A stretch of DNA of 64,000 nt from Bdellovibrio svalbardensis (GTDB lineage Bacteria; Bdellovibrionota; Bdellovibrionia; Bdellovibrionales; Bdellovibrionaceae), in the NCBI RefSeq assembly GCF_029531655.1, contig NZ_JANRMI010000004.1, positions 62,001 through 126,000 of the forward strand, in the 5' to 3' direction. A program made the position numbers and the translations under genes. Below the pieces are notes generated by a model. That model was not told where the DNA came from. It saw only the letters and a program-made list of their open reading frames with translations, and did no database searches. Within the stretch, counting starts at the first letter, position 1. The number at the start of each line of letters is the position of its first letter. Shown here one piece after another: positions 33,837-43,425 of this stretch.

Positions 33837-36272
33837 TTATCTCACAGAAAGATCAAAATTCTTCTTCAAGCTTTCAAGTACCTTCGTAGAAACCTCATTA
33901 ATTTGATTTTCTTGCAGTGTGGCATTCTTATCTTGAAGCCACAAACGGATCGCAACGGATTTCTTACCCGCTTCCATTTTGTCGCCTTCATAAAGATCGA
34001 AAACTTCCACATTCACAAGCAAACCAGCGGCGGCTTTTCGAATATCTTTCAAAACATCGCCGACTTTCAAAGATTTATCCATTTGGAAGGCGAAATCGCG
34101 CTCAACCACCGGGAACTTCGAAATGCTTGAGATACGATATGGACGAGGTTGACCCTTATACAACTGATCAAGATCGAATTCGCCGATCGCTGCTGGAACT
34201 CTGATTTTATTTTCATCCAAAAGAACTGGATGAAGAGTTCCAATGAAGCCCACTTTCTTCCCTTCAACCATCAGTTGAGCATATTGCCCTTGATGCATAA
34301 ATGCAGGGACTTCTGTTTTGGGAGGAGTCACCCACGTATAAGAAGAAATATTCAAGGATTTCATCAAAGCTTCAACTGTAGCTTTAAGTTCAAACACGAT
34401 TGGATAGTCCAAAGACTTATTCCAAAGGTTGTCTGACTTGCCCCAAAGAGCAAAGCCCATATGACTGCTTTCACCATAACTGCCGTCTTCTTTTACGAAG
34501 AAGGTGCTGCCGATTTCAAACAAGCGGCCTTGCATATTACCGTAGTGGAAATTGGTGTTTAAGTTTCTGAAAAGGCCGAAACTCAAAGAAGATCTCATCA
34601 CGTCCATCTCTTCATTGAGTGGATTCATAATGCGAATCTCTTTCTCGCTGATCGCGAAACCTGCAGATTTCAAAGCTGCGGAGGCCCCCAAGAAAGCTTT
34701 TTCGGCTTTAGAACCAACAAAGGCGAAGTTCACCGCTTGTTGGTAACCTTCCGCACGCACCAGTTCACTTGTGGATCTGTTCAACATGAAACCTTTGTCG
34801 TGATTTGACGGAGGCTTAATGAAAACCGGCAAAGTTTCAGGGATATGCTCGTAACCGTTAAGACGCGCATACTCTTCGACCAAGTCCATATCTTGTTCCA
34901 AGTCGAAACGGAATGTTGGAGGAAGAACGCTGTATGAACTTCCAGATTTTGCAATCTCACAACCCAAACGTTTCATGAAGTCTACAAACTTGTCTTCCAA
35001 GGCCTCATAGCCCAAACGATCTGAAACAGTTTGCACCGAGATCGTCACCGGAGATTTCTTAACAGGATTTGGATAGAAATCATGATGATCGCCATATGCT
35101 TCACCACCAGCCACTTCCAAGATCAAAGCCGTCGCACGGTTCAAACCACGCAAAGCCCCATCTGGATCCACACCGCGAGAAAATCTGTAAGCAGAATCCG
35201 TCGTGATACCATGAGCGCGTGAAGTTTTACGCGCACTTGCCGGAACGAAGTAAGCACTTTCCAAGAATAAATCGACAGTCGCATCACTGACGCCAGAGTT
35301 TTTACCACCAACAACACCCGCCAAACAGACCGGATGATTGGCATCACGGATTGTAAGCTCTTCGCCAGTAAGTTTGATTTCTGTGCCATCCAAAGTGATG
35401 AAGGCTTCACCCGCTGTCGCTCGATCGACCACAATCTTCTTGCCAGCAATGAAGCTAGCATCAAAAGCATGCAGAGGCTGGCCCAACTCCATCATCACGT
35501 AGTTTGTGACGTCGACGATGTTATTGATCGAATTCAAGCCAACACTTTCAATGCGATTCTTCAACCAGGCTGGACTTGGTCCGACTTTAACACCCTTAAT
35601 AAATCGACCCGTGTAACGAGGGCAAAGGTCAAAAGCTTTTACATCAAGAGCAATTGCTGATTTTGAAGACTGAGAAGAAACTTTCGGCTCCGCTGCAGGA
35701 GCTTTCAAATCTTTACCAAGCAAACAAGCCACTTCGCGAGCCAAACCAAAATGACTTAAGCAATCCGCTCGGTTCGGAGTCACTTTCAATTCGAAAGTGA
35801 TATCGTCATACCCACCGTACTCAGCGTAAGGTTTTCCAATGGGCGCATCCGCAGGCAAGATCTCAATACCATCAGATTCTTTCGCCAAGCCCAGCTCTTT
35901 CAAAGAGCAAAGCATGCCGGCTGAGTCCACGCCGCGAACGGCTGATTTTTTAATTGCAAAATTGCCTGGCAAAACTGCACCTGGCAAAGCCACGATCACA
36001 CGGTCGCCCGCTTTGTGATTTTGTGCTCCGCAAACGATTTGATGAACAACATCGCCCGTAGAAACACGACACAAAGAAAGTTTGTCGGCATTTGGGTGTT
36101 TGTCTTTTTCTAGAATATGACCGATCACCACATGATTGAAATCTTTTGCAAGATTGGTGATCTCTTCCACTTCCAATCCCGCACGAGTCAAAGCCTCGCC
36201 CAGAACTTCCGGTTTAGAGAAGAACTCATTCACATCCACATAATCTTGGAGCCATTTTAAACTGATCTTCAT
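33837..36272 (-). CDS. pheT: Phenylalanyl-tRNA synthetase beta subunit
   Basis: This is the 811-residue beta chain of the alpha2-beta2 enzyme that charges tRNA-Phe and edits Tyr mistakes. It begins [17 protein letters not shown] and has the tRNA-binding EMAP-like domain ([16 protein letters not shown]), the B3/B4 editing region ([15 protein letters not shown]), the B5 domain and a C-terminal anticodon-binding fold ([15 protein letters not shown]). Its ATG overlaps the pheS stop as ATGA. It is followed by ihfA after about 125 bases. Confidence 0.97.
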   Translation of the reverse strand: MKISLKWLQDYVDVNEFFSKPEVLGEALTRAGLEVEEITNLAKDFNHVVIGHILEKDKHPNADKLSLCRVSTGDVVHQIVCGAQNHKAGDRVIVALPGAVLPGNFAIKKSAVRGVDSAGMLCSLKELGLAKESDGIEILPADAPIGKPYAEYGGYDDITFELKVTPNRADCLSHFGLAREVACLLGKDLKAPAAEPKVSSQSSKSAIALDVKAFDLCPRYTGRFIKGVKVGPSPAWLKNRIESVGLNSINNIVDVTNYVMMELGQPLHAFDASFIAGKKIVVDRATAGEAFITLDGTEIKLTGEELTIRDANHPVCLAGVVGGKNSGVSDATVDLFLESAYFVPASARKTSRAHGITTDSAYRFSRGVDPDGALRGLNRATALILEVAGGEAYGDHHDFYPNPVKKSPVTISVQTVSDRLGYEALEDKFVDFMKRLGCEIAKSGSSYSVLPPTFRFDLEQDMDLVEEYARLNGYEHIPETLPVFIKPPSNHDKGFMLNRSTSELVRAEGYQQAVNFAFVGSKAEKAFLGASAALKSAGFAISEKEIRIMNPLNEEMDVMRSSLSFGLFRNLNTNFHYGNMQGRLFEIGSTFFVKEDGSYGESSHMGFALWGKSDNLWNKSLDYPIVFELKATVEALMKSLNISSYTWVTPPKTEVPAFMHQGQYAQLMVEGKKVGFIGTLHPVLLDENKIRVPAAIGEFDLDQLYKGQPRPYRISSISKFPVVERDFAFQMDKSLKVGDVLKDIRKAAAGLLVNVEVFDLYEGDKMEAGKKSVAIRLWLQDKNATLQENQINEVSTKVLESLKKNFDLSVR

Positions 36273-37306
36273 TTTACAAACTGCCTTAAGAAACGAACGT
36301 CATTTTCAGGGAACAAACGAATGTCTTCGATACCGTATTTGATGATAGCCATACGCTCGACACCAAAACCGAAAGCAAAACCTTGATATTTTTGAGTGTC
36401 AATTTTGGCTGACTGGAACACTTTCGGATTCACCAGACCGCAACCGCCGATTTCAATCCAACCCGAGTGTTTGCACAGACTGCAGCCTTTGCCTTTACAA
36501 ATTGGGCAAGAGCAATCCACTTCTGCAGAAGGCTCTGTGAAAGGGAAGAAACTTGGACGGAAACGAGTTTTCAAGCCCGGTCCGAAGTATTCGCGTACAA
36601 AGAAACTAATCGTCCCTTTTAGATCCGCCATCGAAACTTTTTCATCGACACACAAAGCTTCAATTTGGTGGAAATTCGGCAAATGCGAAATATCCGAGTC
36701 ACAACGGAATACCGGGCCTGTTCCTATCACACGCAAAGGAAGCTCTTCAGTTTCCAATGAGTGAATTTGGATTGGCGAAGTATGCGTTCTAAGCACGTGA
36801 GTCTTGTCGACGAAGAATGTATCCTGCATATCGCGCGCAGGATGATCTGCAGGGATATTCAAGGCTTCAAAGTTATAATAATCTTTCTCTATGAGTGGAC
36901 CCGTTCGCACGCTGTAACCAAGACGTGACATCACTCCGAAAATTTCCTCCACAACCATATTCACAGGATGCTGTGAACCTTTGTTGCGAGTGAATCCCGG
37001 CAAAGTCATATCCAACTCTTCCGCCGACATCTTGGCAGAGATTTCGGATTTTTTCAGAGCCTCTTCGATTTCAGCGTAAGCTGTCTCTAGAAGCTGCTTC
37101 ACTTCATTCACTTTTTTACCAAAAAGAGGCTTTTCCTCTTTTGGCAAAGAAGCCATTTCCTTCATGATCTCGGTCAGAGAACCGTTTTTACCAAGGTACT
37201 GGACCTTGAGGTCGTAAAGGTCCTTGGTGCTTTTATTAGAGCTTAGAGCTTCTTTGAAAGCGGCTAAGGCAGCGTCTTTGATGGATTCTAGTTTTTGCGT
37301 CGACAT
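36269..37306 (-). CDS. pheS: Phenylalanyl-tRNA synthetase alpha subunit
   Basis: This is the 345-residue catalytic chain of the phenylalanine enzyme. An N-terminal coiled coil (about residues 1-90) binds tRNA. The class II catalytic core shows [13 protein letters not shown] (motif 2 lead), [51 protein letters not shown] and [18 protein letters not shown] (motif 3). [21 protein letters not shown] segment carries four closely spaced cysteines in two CxxC pairs. It heads pheS-pheT-ihfA-merR. A possible attenuator precedes it. Confidence 0.97.
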   Translation of the reverse strand: MSTQKLESIKDAALAAFKEALSSNKSTKDLYDLKVQYLGKNGSLTEIMKEMASLPKEEKPLFGKKVNEVKQLLETAYAEIEEALKKSEISAKMSAEELDMTLPGFTRNKGSQHPVNMVVEEIFGVMSRLGYSVRTGPLIEKDYYNFEALNIPADHPARDMQDTFFVDKTHVLRTHTSPIQIHSLETEELPLRVIGTGPVFRCDSDISHLPNFHQIEALCVDEKVSMADLKGTISFFVREYFGPGLKTRFRPSFFPFTEPSAEVDCSCPICKGKGCSLCKHSGWIEIGGCGLVNPKVFQSAKIDTQKYQGFAFGFGVERMAIIKYGIEDIRLFPENDVRFLRQFVK

Positions 37307-37344
37307 AGGGGACCATATTGGCTTGAAAATACTGCCTTTTCAAG

Positions 37345-37397
37345 GACTTGAGCTTTTTCACACAGTGCAAAAAAGGCTTGAGCTTTGGGGCCTTTAA
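37345..37397 (-). promoter_or_regulatory. Possible pheS leader attenuator
   Basis: On the minus strand AAAGGC and GCCTTTTTT (37397-37370) form a short stem followed by T, about 65 bases before the pheS start. The ten-base direct repeat AAAGCTCAAG (37386-37377 and 37356-37347) allows an alternative fold. I see no Phe-rich leader peptide, so this is tentative. Confidence 0.3.
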
Positions 37398-37415
37398 CCC
37401 TATCTTCCCCCGTCC

Positions 37416-38309
37416 ATGGCTCATAAGAATCAAAACAACTACAGTCCCTATAAAGCCCGCCAAGAAGAACGTAAAAAATCTTTGGAAAAAAGCGGCAAAA
37501 AAGACGGAAAAGCAGCTCCTACAGCTGTCAGTTCCAATCAGGGGCGCCATAAGAAGCCTGAAACGATCTACGAGGTCCATGAAGCCAACGATCGCCTTTA
37601 CGATATCTTCCGCAATCACAGCTTTGATATGGTCAGCCATGAACAACGCTTAAAACTTGCGCATTTCTATCGCCTCTTGATGCTCAATCAAGAGAAGGAA
37701 AACTTCACACGCCTCTTGAAGCTCAAAGATATCGCGATCAAGCATTTCATCGATAGCATCATCATTTTGAAGTACACCAAGCTGCAATTCCCGCTGATTG
37801 ACGTCGGTACGGGACCTGGCTTCCCTGGCATCCCTTTGAAAATCATGTTCCCAGAGGAAAAAATTCTTTTGGGAGAGGGCGTCCAACGCCGAGTCGAGTT
37901 CCTAAAACATGTGCGTTCAGAGATGAACCTCAAAAATCTGGACATCGTGGGTCGCAACATCAATAAAAACTTCGTCTATCCAGTGAATGGCGTGATTACT
38001 CGCGCTGTCGAAGATATCGGTAACACTCTGGGCAATGTTATCAGCTGCTTACAACTTGGCGGCCGCGTTTATTTTATGAAGGGCCCTGGTGTAGATCCTG
38101 AGATCGAAATGGCCAAGAAAAACTGGTCTGAGTACTACAAACTCGTCGAAAATATTGCCTATTCTTTACCTGAAACTCCCCATGACCGCCGTTTGGTGAT
38201 CTATGAAAAGATCAAACACATGGAATTGCCGACTGAGGACGAAGGCGAGGATCTGTTGCTGGAAGAGCTTTCCGGCGAGGAAAAGCGCCGCTGGGCTCAC
38301 TACAAGTAG
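37416..38309 (+). CDS. rsmG: 16S rRNA (guanine527-N7)-methyltransferase
   Basis: This is a SAM-dependent methyltransferase acting on G527 of 16S rRNA. The RsmG core starts near residue 72 (LAHFYRLLMLNQEKENFTRL), and DVGTGPGFPGIPLKIMFP near residue 126 is the SAM-binding motif I. VITRAVEDI and YFMKGPG are also typical. The 297-residue protein has about 60 extra basic N-terminal residues (NNYSPYKARQEERKKSLEKS), which may help rRNA binding or mean the start is later. No ribosome site is obvious at the ATG at 37416. It is divergent from pheS. Confidence 0.9.
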   Translation: MAHKNQNNYSPYKARQEERKKSLEKSGKKDGKAAPTAVSSNQGRHKKPETIYEVHEANDRLYDIFRNHSFDMVSHEQRLKLAHFYRLLMLNQEKENFTRLLKLKDIAIKHFIDSIIILKYTKLQFPLIDVGTGPGFPGIPLKIMFPEEKILLGEGVQRRVEFLKHVRSEMNLKNLDIVGRNINKNFVYPVNGVITRAVEDIGNTLGNVISCLQLGGRVYFMKGPGVDPEIEMAKKNWSEYYKLVENIAYSLPETPHDRRLVIYEKIKHMELPTEDEGEDLLLEELSGEEKRRWAHYK

Positions 38310-38393
38310 TGCGAGATTTTTTTGGTATAAAATTTAGTAAGAGATTTTAAGATATTGACTCAACTCTGGGGCGGGGCTATCACTGCCCCCTCG

Positions 38394-39515
38394 ATGAAGC
38401 AGACGACAAACCACCTCATTAAAATAGCCCAGCTTGAGTACCAAAAAGGGCACTTTATGGAGGCGTCTGTTTCTGCCAAAACAGCAGCTCAGGACAGTCT
38501 TTCACAAAAAAACTTCTCCGATTGGCTTGAGGCCGCCCGCATCCTTTTGCTGGCAAATAACGAACTCGACAGCTTGCTCGAGTTCGAAGCTCTTTTGACT
38601 CCCCTCCAGCAATTTGAAAAAGACAGCGAAGGCCCCACTAAAGCCTCTGCTCAATACTTGCTGGCTCACTATCTGTTAATCAAGAATTCTCCAGAGGCCG
38701 AAACGGCCATCGCGAACTCCATCTCGACGGGCGCCAGCACGCAAAATCTCGAGTGCCTTGCCCGATCATTAGCCTTGGCTTCCTTCTTCTATGCCCGCGA
38801 AGCAAATAAGAACCTAGCCAAGTCTGTCGAGTATCTCGACAAACTTGATATCATGATTCAAGAGCTTTCTCTTTACGATCTAAGCATCACTTCTTTGATC
38901 TATCGCTCTTTCATCAATGGGGAACGCAATCAGTTTGAACGCGCGCAAGAATTGATCTGGCAAGCCTACGAGAAAGCCCAGCACCATGGCCACCAATTGG
39001 CCCTGCCGACGATCTTGGCCCAGATTGCCCGACTGCAAAAACAGCAAAACCGCAACGACCTGTTCCAGATGTATTCTGAATTGGCTTTACGTGGAGTGAG
39101 CGCCCAAAGACACCCTCGTCTTTACCGCCAGATTTCTGAATTCTGCAGCTACTATTCTGGCAAACCAGTCAGCGCCTTCGACTTCGTTCTCGATGAGTCA
39201 CAAAGCCTGCTCAGAGAGCGCGACAAAGGCTATATCGATTTCCGCAATCAACATATCTTGCTCGAGCTCGCGATCCTGTTCCTAAAAAATCCAGGCATGC
39301 GCTATAGCAAAGAAGATTTGATCGAGATCATTTGGAAGCAAGCTTATGATCCCGATATCCACGACAATTTGATTTACGTTTCTATCAAGCGTCTTCGCCT
39401 TTTGATGGAACCAAATTCAGAAAGTCCAAAATACATTTTGCGCGACCGTAAGGGTTACTACCTGAACGCGCAAACCCAGATTCAAGTTAAAACCCGTGAG
39501 GAACACAAAGTATGA
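38394..39515 (+). CDS. TPR-like protein with C-terminal OmpR-type winged helix
   Basis: This is a probable transcription factor of about 373 residues. The first 270 residues are helical repeats of TPR type (LIKIAQLEYQKGHFMEASVS, YLLAHYLLIKNSPEAETAI, LPTILAQIARLQKQQNRNDL). The last 90 form an OmpR/PhoB-type winged helix: ILLELAILFLKNPGMRYSKEDLIEI-type helices, NLIYVSIKRLRLLMEPNS as recognition helix and ILRDRKGYYL as wing. The order is the reverse of SARP and BTAD regulators, where the winged helix comes first. The start is uncertain: I use the ATG at 38394, with a TTG at 38355 as alternative. The stop overlaps the next gene's ATG as ATGA, coupling it to a secreted protein. Confidence 0.7.
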   Translation: MKQTTNHLIKIAQLEYQKGHFMEASVSAKTAAQDSLSQKNFSDWLEAARILLLANNELDSLLEFEALLTPLQQFEKDSEGPTKASAQYLLAHYLLIKNSPEAETAIANSISTGASTQNLECLARSLALASFFYAREANKNLAKSVEYLDKLDIMIQELSLYDLSITSLIYRSFINGERNQFERAQELIWQAYEKAQHHGHQLALPTILAQIARLQKQQNRNDLFQMYSELALRGVSAQRHPRLYRQISEFCSYYSGKPVSAFDFVLDESQSLLRERDKGYIDFRNQHILLELAILFLKNPGMRYSKEDLIEIIWKQAYDPDIHDNLIYVSIKRLRLLMEPNSESPKYILRDRKGYYLNAQTQIQVKTREEHKV

Positions 39516-39964
39516 AGCAACGTCCCTACTCCGGCAAAGCCGGAGTGCAAGCAGCCCTGACTGTCGTATTAGGCCTCTTCATTGCAACATCCGCTTGGGC
39601 ACGTGGCCCCGTTGATCCTATTTCACCGCCATGGCCGGTAAGCATTTCAACAATGCCTCTGGAAATGGAAGACCTTCCGGGTGAATGGGTTGCTTACAGC
39701 CACAACACTATCTGGTTCATTCAAATTGAAATGAATGCGAACGGACGCGGCCTCGCGGCGATTCATATTCAATCCAACGCGGTTCGCACTCACAAAGTTG
39801 ACGGTTGGCTGGCTTTCCATAAAAACTCTCTTGCCGGAGAAATTCTGTTTGATGGCCATGCCAGCAAGCAGATTATGATCTTCAGAGATTCTGAAGGAAC
39901 CAAGCTTCGTATTTCTGCCCCAGGTGACAGATACTACGATCTTAAACTCTACAAAAGACACTAG
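39512..39964 (+). CDS. Secreted hypothetical protein with repeat-encoded N-terminus
   Basis: I do not recognise the family. The 150-residue product has a signal peptide (about residues 1-31, VVLGLFIATSAWA before the cleavage site) and a mature domain of about 119 residues, predicted mostly beta (LPGEWVAYSHNTIWFIQIEM, DGWLAFHKNSLAGEILFDG, YYDLKLYKRH). This is reminiscent of small lipocalin-like barrels, though that is a guess. It has no cysteine. Residues 5-14 (PYSGKAGVQA) are encoded by the palindromic repeat at 39525-39550, so the repeat was accepted into the signal peptide. Its ATG overlaps the stop of the winged-helix gene, and the methyltransferase gene follows 12 bases later. Confidence 0.7.
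   Translation: MKQRPYSGKAGVQAALTVVLGLFIATSAWARGPVDPISPPWPVSISTMPLEMEDLPGEWVAYSHNTIWFIQIEMNANGRGLAAIHIQSNAVRTHKVDGWLAFHKNSLAGEILFDGHASKQIMIFRDSEGTKLRISAPGDRYYDLKLYKRH
39525..39550. repeat. CCTACTCCGGC-AAA-GCCGGAGT palindromic repeat inside a CDS
   Basis: The 26-base element CCTACTCCGGCAAAGCCGGA + GTGCAA is shared with 41442-41467, one base differing. The hairpin ACTCCGGC/GCCGGAGT has eight base pairs. Here it lies in frame within the signal peptide of the secreted protein. Confidence 0.8.
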
Positions 39965-39976
39965 AGGAACGCGGCC

Positions 39977-40735
39977 GTGATCGAGATCACTTCAAAAAGT
40001 AATGAGCATTTTAAACGCTGGAGTGATCTTTCATCTTCTCGTGGCATCAAGAAACACAATGAGTTTATTCTTATGGGAGAAAAACTCATTGAAGAATTCT
40101 TAGCCAATCCCAATTTTAAAGTAAAAGCTGAGATCGTTCACGAGGACCTGCGCTCGGTCACGCCGGTCTCTGCTGCCGCGAAATTTGGGCGCATCCCTGT
40201 CTACAAACTTCCTAAAGCCATGTTCAACGAGTTGGATGTTATTGGCACGCACTACAATCTTTTGGTTCTAGAACCCAAAGCCATTGAAACGCTTCCACAG
40301 ACTCACACCATCCAAGGACTCGAGTTGGTTTGTCCGCTGGGGGACCCCAGCAATCTTGGCGCCTTGGCGCGTTCGGCCCTGGCATTTGGAGTTAGCAAAC
40401 TTCTTCTTACCGAGGAAAGCTGTTCTCCTTATCATCCGAAGGCGATTAAGGCCTCCGCGGGAGCTCTTCTAAAGCTGCCACTTTATAAAGTCGGAAAAAT
40501 TTCTGAATATATCGCTGGCAACGAAAACATCTGGGCCCTGGATATGAAGGGCGAAAATGTCGGCCGCTTCAAATGGCCGAAGAATCTACAACTGGTGATT
40601 GGCGAAGAAGGACCTGGCTTCAGTGGAATTAAAGGTCTACAAAGACTCTCTGTTCCCACTCAAGGGGTCGAGTCTTTGAATGCCACCGTCGCCGCTTCGA
40701 TTGCTCTGTTTACTTATTCGAACTCTCAAGCATAA
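39977..40735 (+). CDS. TrmH/SpoU-family RNA 2'-O-methyltransferase
   Basis: This is a 252-residue knotted (SPOUT) methyltransferase that methylates a ribose in rRNA or tRNA. An N-terminal substrate-binding domain begins ITSKSNEHFKRWSDLSSSRG. The SpoU domain shows LGDPSNLGALARSALAFGVS (motif 1), KASAGALLKLPLYK, LVIGEEGPGF (motif 2) and VESLNATVAASIALF (motif 3). The asparagine of motif 1 (DPSNLGA) is present. The target nucleotide cannot be named. It follows the secreted protein by 12 bases and precedes the broken AlkD-like gene by 3. Confidence 0.9.
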   Translation: MIEITSKSNEHFKRWSDLSSSRGIKKHNEFILMGEKLIEEFLANPNFKVKAEIVHEDLRSVTPVSAAAKFGRIPVYKLPKAMFNELDVIGTHYNLLVLEPKAIETLPQTHTIQGLELVCPLGDPSNLGALARSALAFGVSKLLLTEESCSPYHPKAIKASAGALLKLPLYKVGKISEYIAGNENIWALDMKGENVGRFKWPKNLQLVIGEEGPGFSGIKGLQRLSVPTQGVESLNATVAASIALFTYSNSQA

Positions 40736-40738
40736 TCT

Positions 40739-41438
40739 GTGGAACTGCGGGACGAAATTTTAAAATTAAAAAGCCCCGAACGCGCACTTGTCATGCAGCG
40801 TTTTTTTTAAGACCGGAAAAGACCAGTATGGCGAGGGCGATGTTTTTTACGGACTTTCAGTTCCACAATCCAGAAAACTCGCAAAAAAATACGCTTACCT
40901 GGCCTTTAAAGAGATCGCCCTGTACCTGAAGTCCGACATTCACGAAGAACGGCTGATTGGTCTGTTTATTTTGACCGAGCAGTTCAAATCTGCAGACGAC
41001 AAGAGCAAGGCAAAGATCTTCAACTTTCTTTTAAAGAACATTAAAAGAATCAATAACTGGGACCTCGTAGATCAAGTAGCACCATCCATTTTCGGACCCT
41101 ATCTTTACGACAAAGATCGTTCTCTTTTATATGATCTGGTACATTCCAAGAATCTCTGGGAACGCAGGATAGCAATCATGTCGACCTTTTACTTCCTTCG
41201 CCAACAGGACTTCAAGGATACGCTCAAAATTGCCAAATTACTCCTCCATGACGAACATGACCTCATTCATAAGGCTGTGGGTTGGATGCTCAGAGAGATC
41301 GGCAATCGAGACGTTAAAGTGGAAATGAAATTCCTAGATCAGCATGCGTCAAAAATGCCTCGAACCATGCTTCGCTACGCCATTGAAAAGTTCCCCGCAA
41401 AGCAACGCGAACACTATCTGAAACTCAAGATTCGTTAA
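40739..41438 (+). pseudogene. AlkD-like DNA alkylation repair protein, frame broken at a T8 tract
   Basis: Two frames together make a normal AlkD-type HEAT-repeat glycosylase-like protein. From GTG 40739 the first frame reads ELRDEILKLKSPERALVMQRFF and then hits TAA directly after eight T (40801-40808). The next frame continues KTGKDQYGEGDVFYGLSVPQ and runs to 41438 with family features such as NNWDLVDQVAP and WERRIAIMSTFYFL. With seven T the join would be seamless (QRFFKTGKD). The cause may be a real one-base insertion, phase variation, slippage at the tract, a +1 frameshift at TTT-TAA, or a sequencing error. The long frame alone, from a TTG at 40788, would lack the first helix. Confidence 0.8.
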
Positions 41439-41441
41439 TTC

Positions 41442-41467
41442 CTACTCCGGCGAAGCCGGAGTGCAAA
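41442..41467. repeat. CCTACTCCGGC-GAA-GCCGGAGT palindromic repeat, intergenic copy
   Basis: This is the second copy of the 26-base element at 39525, three bases after the AlkD-like stop. Its eight-base-pair hairpin lacks a T run, so it is more likely a REP-type element than a terminator. Confidence 0.8.
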
Positions 41468-41518
41468 CTAGCCAAAATCAGGTTTGCCATTTGAAAATGG
41501 CAGGCATAGCATTTCAGT

Positions 41519-42124
41519 ATGGAACTTTGCCTCAAAGCGATTCGAACACCCTATTTTCAGGTCTCAGAATTTAAGCTTTCCCCTGGACAGCGGGTACTTC
41601 TCAAAGGCCCCAGTGGTACTGGAAAGACAACCTTTCTGCATTTGCTTGCGGGGCTTTACCGTCCTCAAGAAGGCGAAGTTCAGTGGGATGACCAACCTCT
41701 CTCCAAACTCTCTGAAAGCCATATCAGTCATTTGCGCCGTCATAAAATGGGCCTGGTTTTTCAAAATTTAAACCTTTTAAGCTACCTTACTGCCGAAGAA
41801 AACATTGAGCTCTCAGGTGCCAGCAAAGAATCCGCTAAAGGGCTCTTAAGGCAAGTTGGCCTGCAGGAAAAGTTCAACCGTCGCACCCAACAACTAAGCC
41901 TGGGTGAACAACAGCGAGTTGCGGTGGCGCGAGTTCTGGCACAAAATCCAGAAGTGATCCTGGCGGATGAACCAACCTCCAGTCTGGACGACACCAATGC
42001 CGAGCAAGTTATGAATCTGCTGCTAGGAAAATCTGGAACACAAAGCTTAATCATGGTCAGTCATGATCATCGGATTGAAAAGTTCTTCGATAAAATTCTT
42101 TCTGTTCAGGAAATTTTGCGATGA
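41519..42124 (+). CDS. ABC transporter ATP-binding protein (LolD/MacB type)
   Basis: This is a 201-residue ATPase of the MacB/LolD/FtsE group. Walker A is [18 protein letters not shown], the Q-loop [18 protein letters not shown], the signature [16 protein letters not shown] and Walker [14 protein letters not shown], with the switch His in [10 protein letters not shown]. It pairs with the FtsX-like permease whose ATG overlaps its stop (ATGA at 42121). Such pairs export lipoproteins, peptides or drugs, or act as mechanotransmitters. No membrane-fusion protein gene is adjacent. No strong ribosome site is seen. Confidence 0.9.
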   Translation: MELCLKAIRTPYFQVSEFKLSPGQRVLLKGPSGTGKTTFLHLLAGLYRPQEGEVQWDDQPLSKLSESHISHLRRHKMGLVFQNLNLLSYLTAEENIELSGASKESAKGLLRQVGLQEKFNRRTQQLSLGEQQRVAVARVLAQNPEVILADEPTSSLDDTNAEQVMNLLLGKSGTQSLIMVSHDHRIEKFFDKILSVQEILR

Positions 42125-43362
42125 ATCCTTTTCGACTCTCCTACCTCTATTTGCGTAGACATCTTTTCACCACCACGGTCACCATCCTGGCTTTGGCCCT
42201 CGCCATTGCTTCAGTCACTCTTCTGCTGAAGCTGGAAATCCTGTCGCATTCAAGATTTGATACTCTCGCAGATCAGGGTGATGCTTTGGTAGGTGCAAAA
42301 TCCGGCGGCATCGAAATTCTTTTAGGTGCACTCAATTTTGAGGGGGAAGTTCCGGCCTACCTTCCACAAAATCTTTATGAAACTCTCAAAGCAAAAAAAG
42401 ACATTCAATTCGAAGATAAGGCAAACTATAAGGAAGCTTTCACGATCTCGCATATCACCCCGCTCCTTGTCTTCGGAACCTATAAGTCTTTTAAAATGAT
42501 GGGCACGGATGAAAGCCTTCTGTCTTTCAAGGAAAGCCCGACAGCACCAAAAATCAGCGAAGGAACTTTTCCCACCGCCCTGAACGAAATTCTGCTTGGT
42601 GCGGACGTCGCCAAGTCAGAGTCTTTGAAAATCGGCGATAGTATTTATGTTCACGCAAAGATTCATAGTTCTAGTTACGAAAGTTCCGCCTTCCCTTTAA
42701 AAGTCGTGGGCCTGCTTCAAGCCACTGGTAAAACCTGGGATCGTGGAATCTTCTCGAACCTAATGACTGCGCAAAATGCAGTACTCAAGACTCCCGGTTA
42801 TCAGACTATTTGGGGATCACATATTCTGAGTTACTTTATATTGAATATTCAACCCGGCGGGGAAGAGGCTCTTGCTACACTTATCAATCAAAGAACTGTC
42901 TCCCAGTTGGTATTTGTGGATAAAGAAAAACAACATCTTCAAGAACTCACCGGTCAAAGTCAGACCTTGCAACTTCTGATTGTCGGCACTCTTCTTTTGC
43001 TTTCAACACTGACGGTCCTTGCGGTCTTTTTTACGCGCATGGAAGCACGCTCCTTGGAACTGGCTGTACTGCGCGCTTTAGGATACGCCCGGGCAGAATT
43101 AACTCAGCTGCTTTTGATTGAAGGTCTTTGGATGGGACTGGTTTCAATTCTGGTGGCTGCCATTTTTGAGGCGGCCATCAGTCCTCTTATTCTTGCGACT
43201 GCTGGCGCACAACTTCCCCAAAGCACAGCAACAAATTGGCCTTGGTGGATCATTCTTGTCACAGGTCTTCTGGCCTTGGTGGCAATCGCCATTGCCAGCC
43301 TTCCGCCTTTATGGAGACTCTACCGCCAAGATGTGCATACAGCATTGAGAAACATTTCCTAA
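42121..43362 (+). CDS. FtsX/MacB-like ABC transporter permease
   Basis: This is a 413-residue permease with the type VII ABC plan: one N-terminal helix (TVTILALALAIASVTLLLKL), a large periplasmic domain of about 220 residues (30-275), then three C-terminal helices (LLIVGTLLLLSTLTVLAVFF, a second around LLLIEGLWMGLVSILVAAIF, a third near WWIILVTGLLALVAIAIASL). RSLELAVLRALGYARAELTQLLLIEG is the FtsX-family coupling-helix segment. It is coupled to the ATPase gene. Substrate unknown. The short ATPase without LolCE features argues against a true Lol system. Confidence 0.88.
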   Translation: MNPFRLSYLYLRRHLFTTTVTILALALAIASVTLLLKLEILSHSRFDTLADQGDALVGAKSGGIEILLGALNFEGEVPAYLPQNLYETLKAKKDIQFEDKANYKEAFTISHITPLLVFGTYKSFKMMGTDESLLSFKESPTAPKISEGTFPTALNEILLGADVAKSESLKIGDSIYVHAKIHSSSYESSAFPLKVVGLLQATGKTWDRGIFSNLMTAQNAVLKTPGYQTIWGSHILSYFILNIQPGGEEALATLINQRTVSQLVFVDKEKQHLQELTGQSQTLQLLIVGTLLLLSTLTVLAVFFTRMEARSLELAVLRALGYARAELTQLLLIEGLWMGLVSILVAAIFEAAISPLILATAGAQLPQSTATNWPWWIILVTGLLALVAIAIASLPPLWRLYRQDVHTALRNIS

Positions 43363-43425
43363 CAGAGATGTAAACTGACTCCACGTGACAGTGTTTGCAA
43401 AACTGTAAATAGATGGAGAGCACTC

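Noticed and set aside
38370-38389. GGGGC/GCCCC hairpin after rsmG as a terminator
   Set aside because: No T run follows, and the sequence may be inside the next gene if its TTG start is used.
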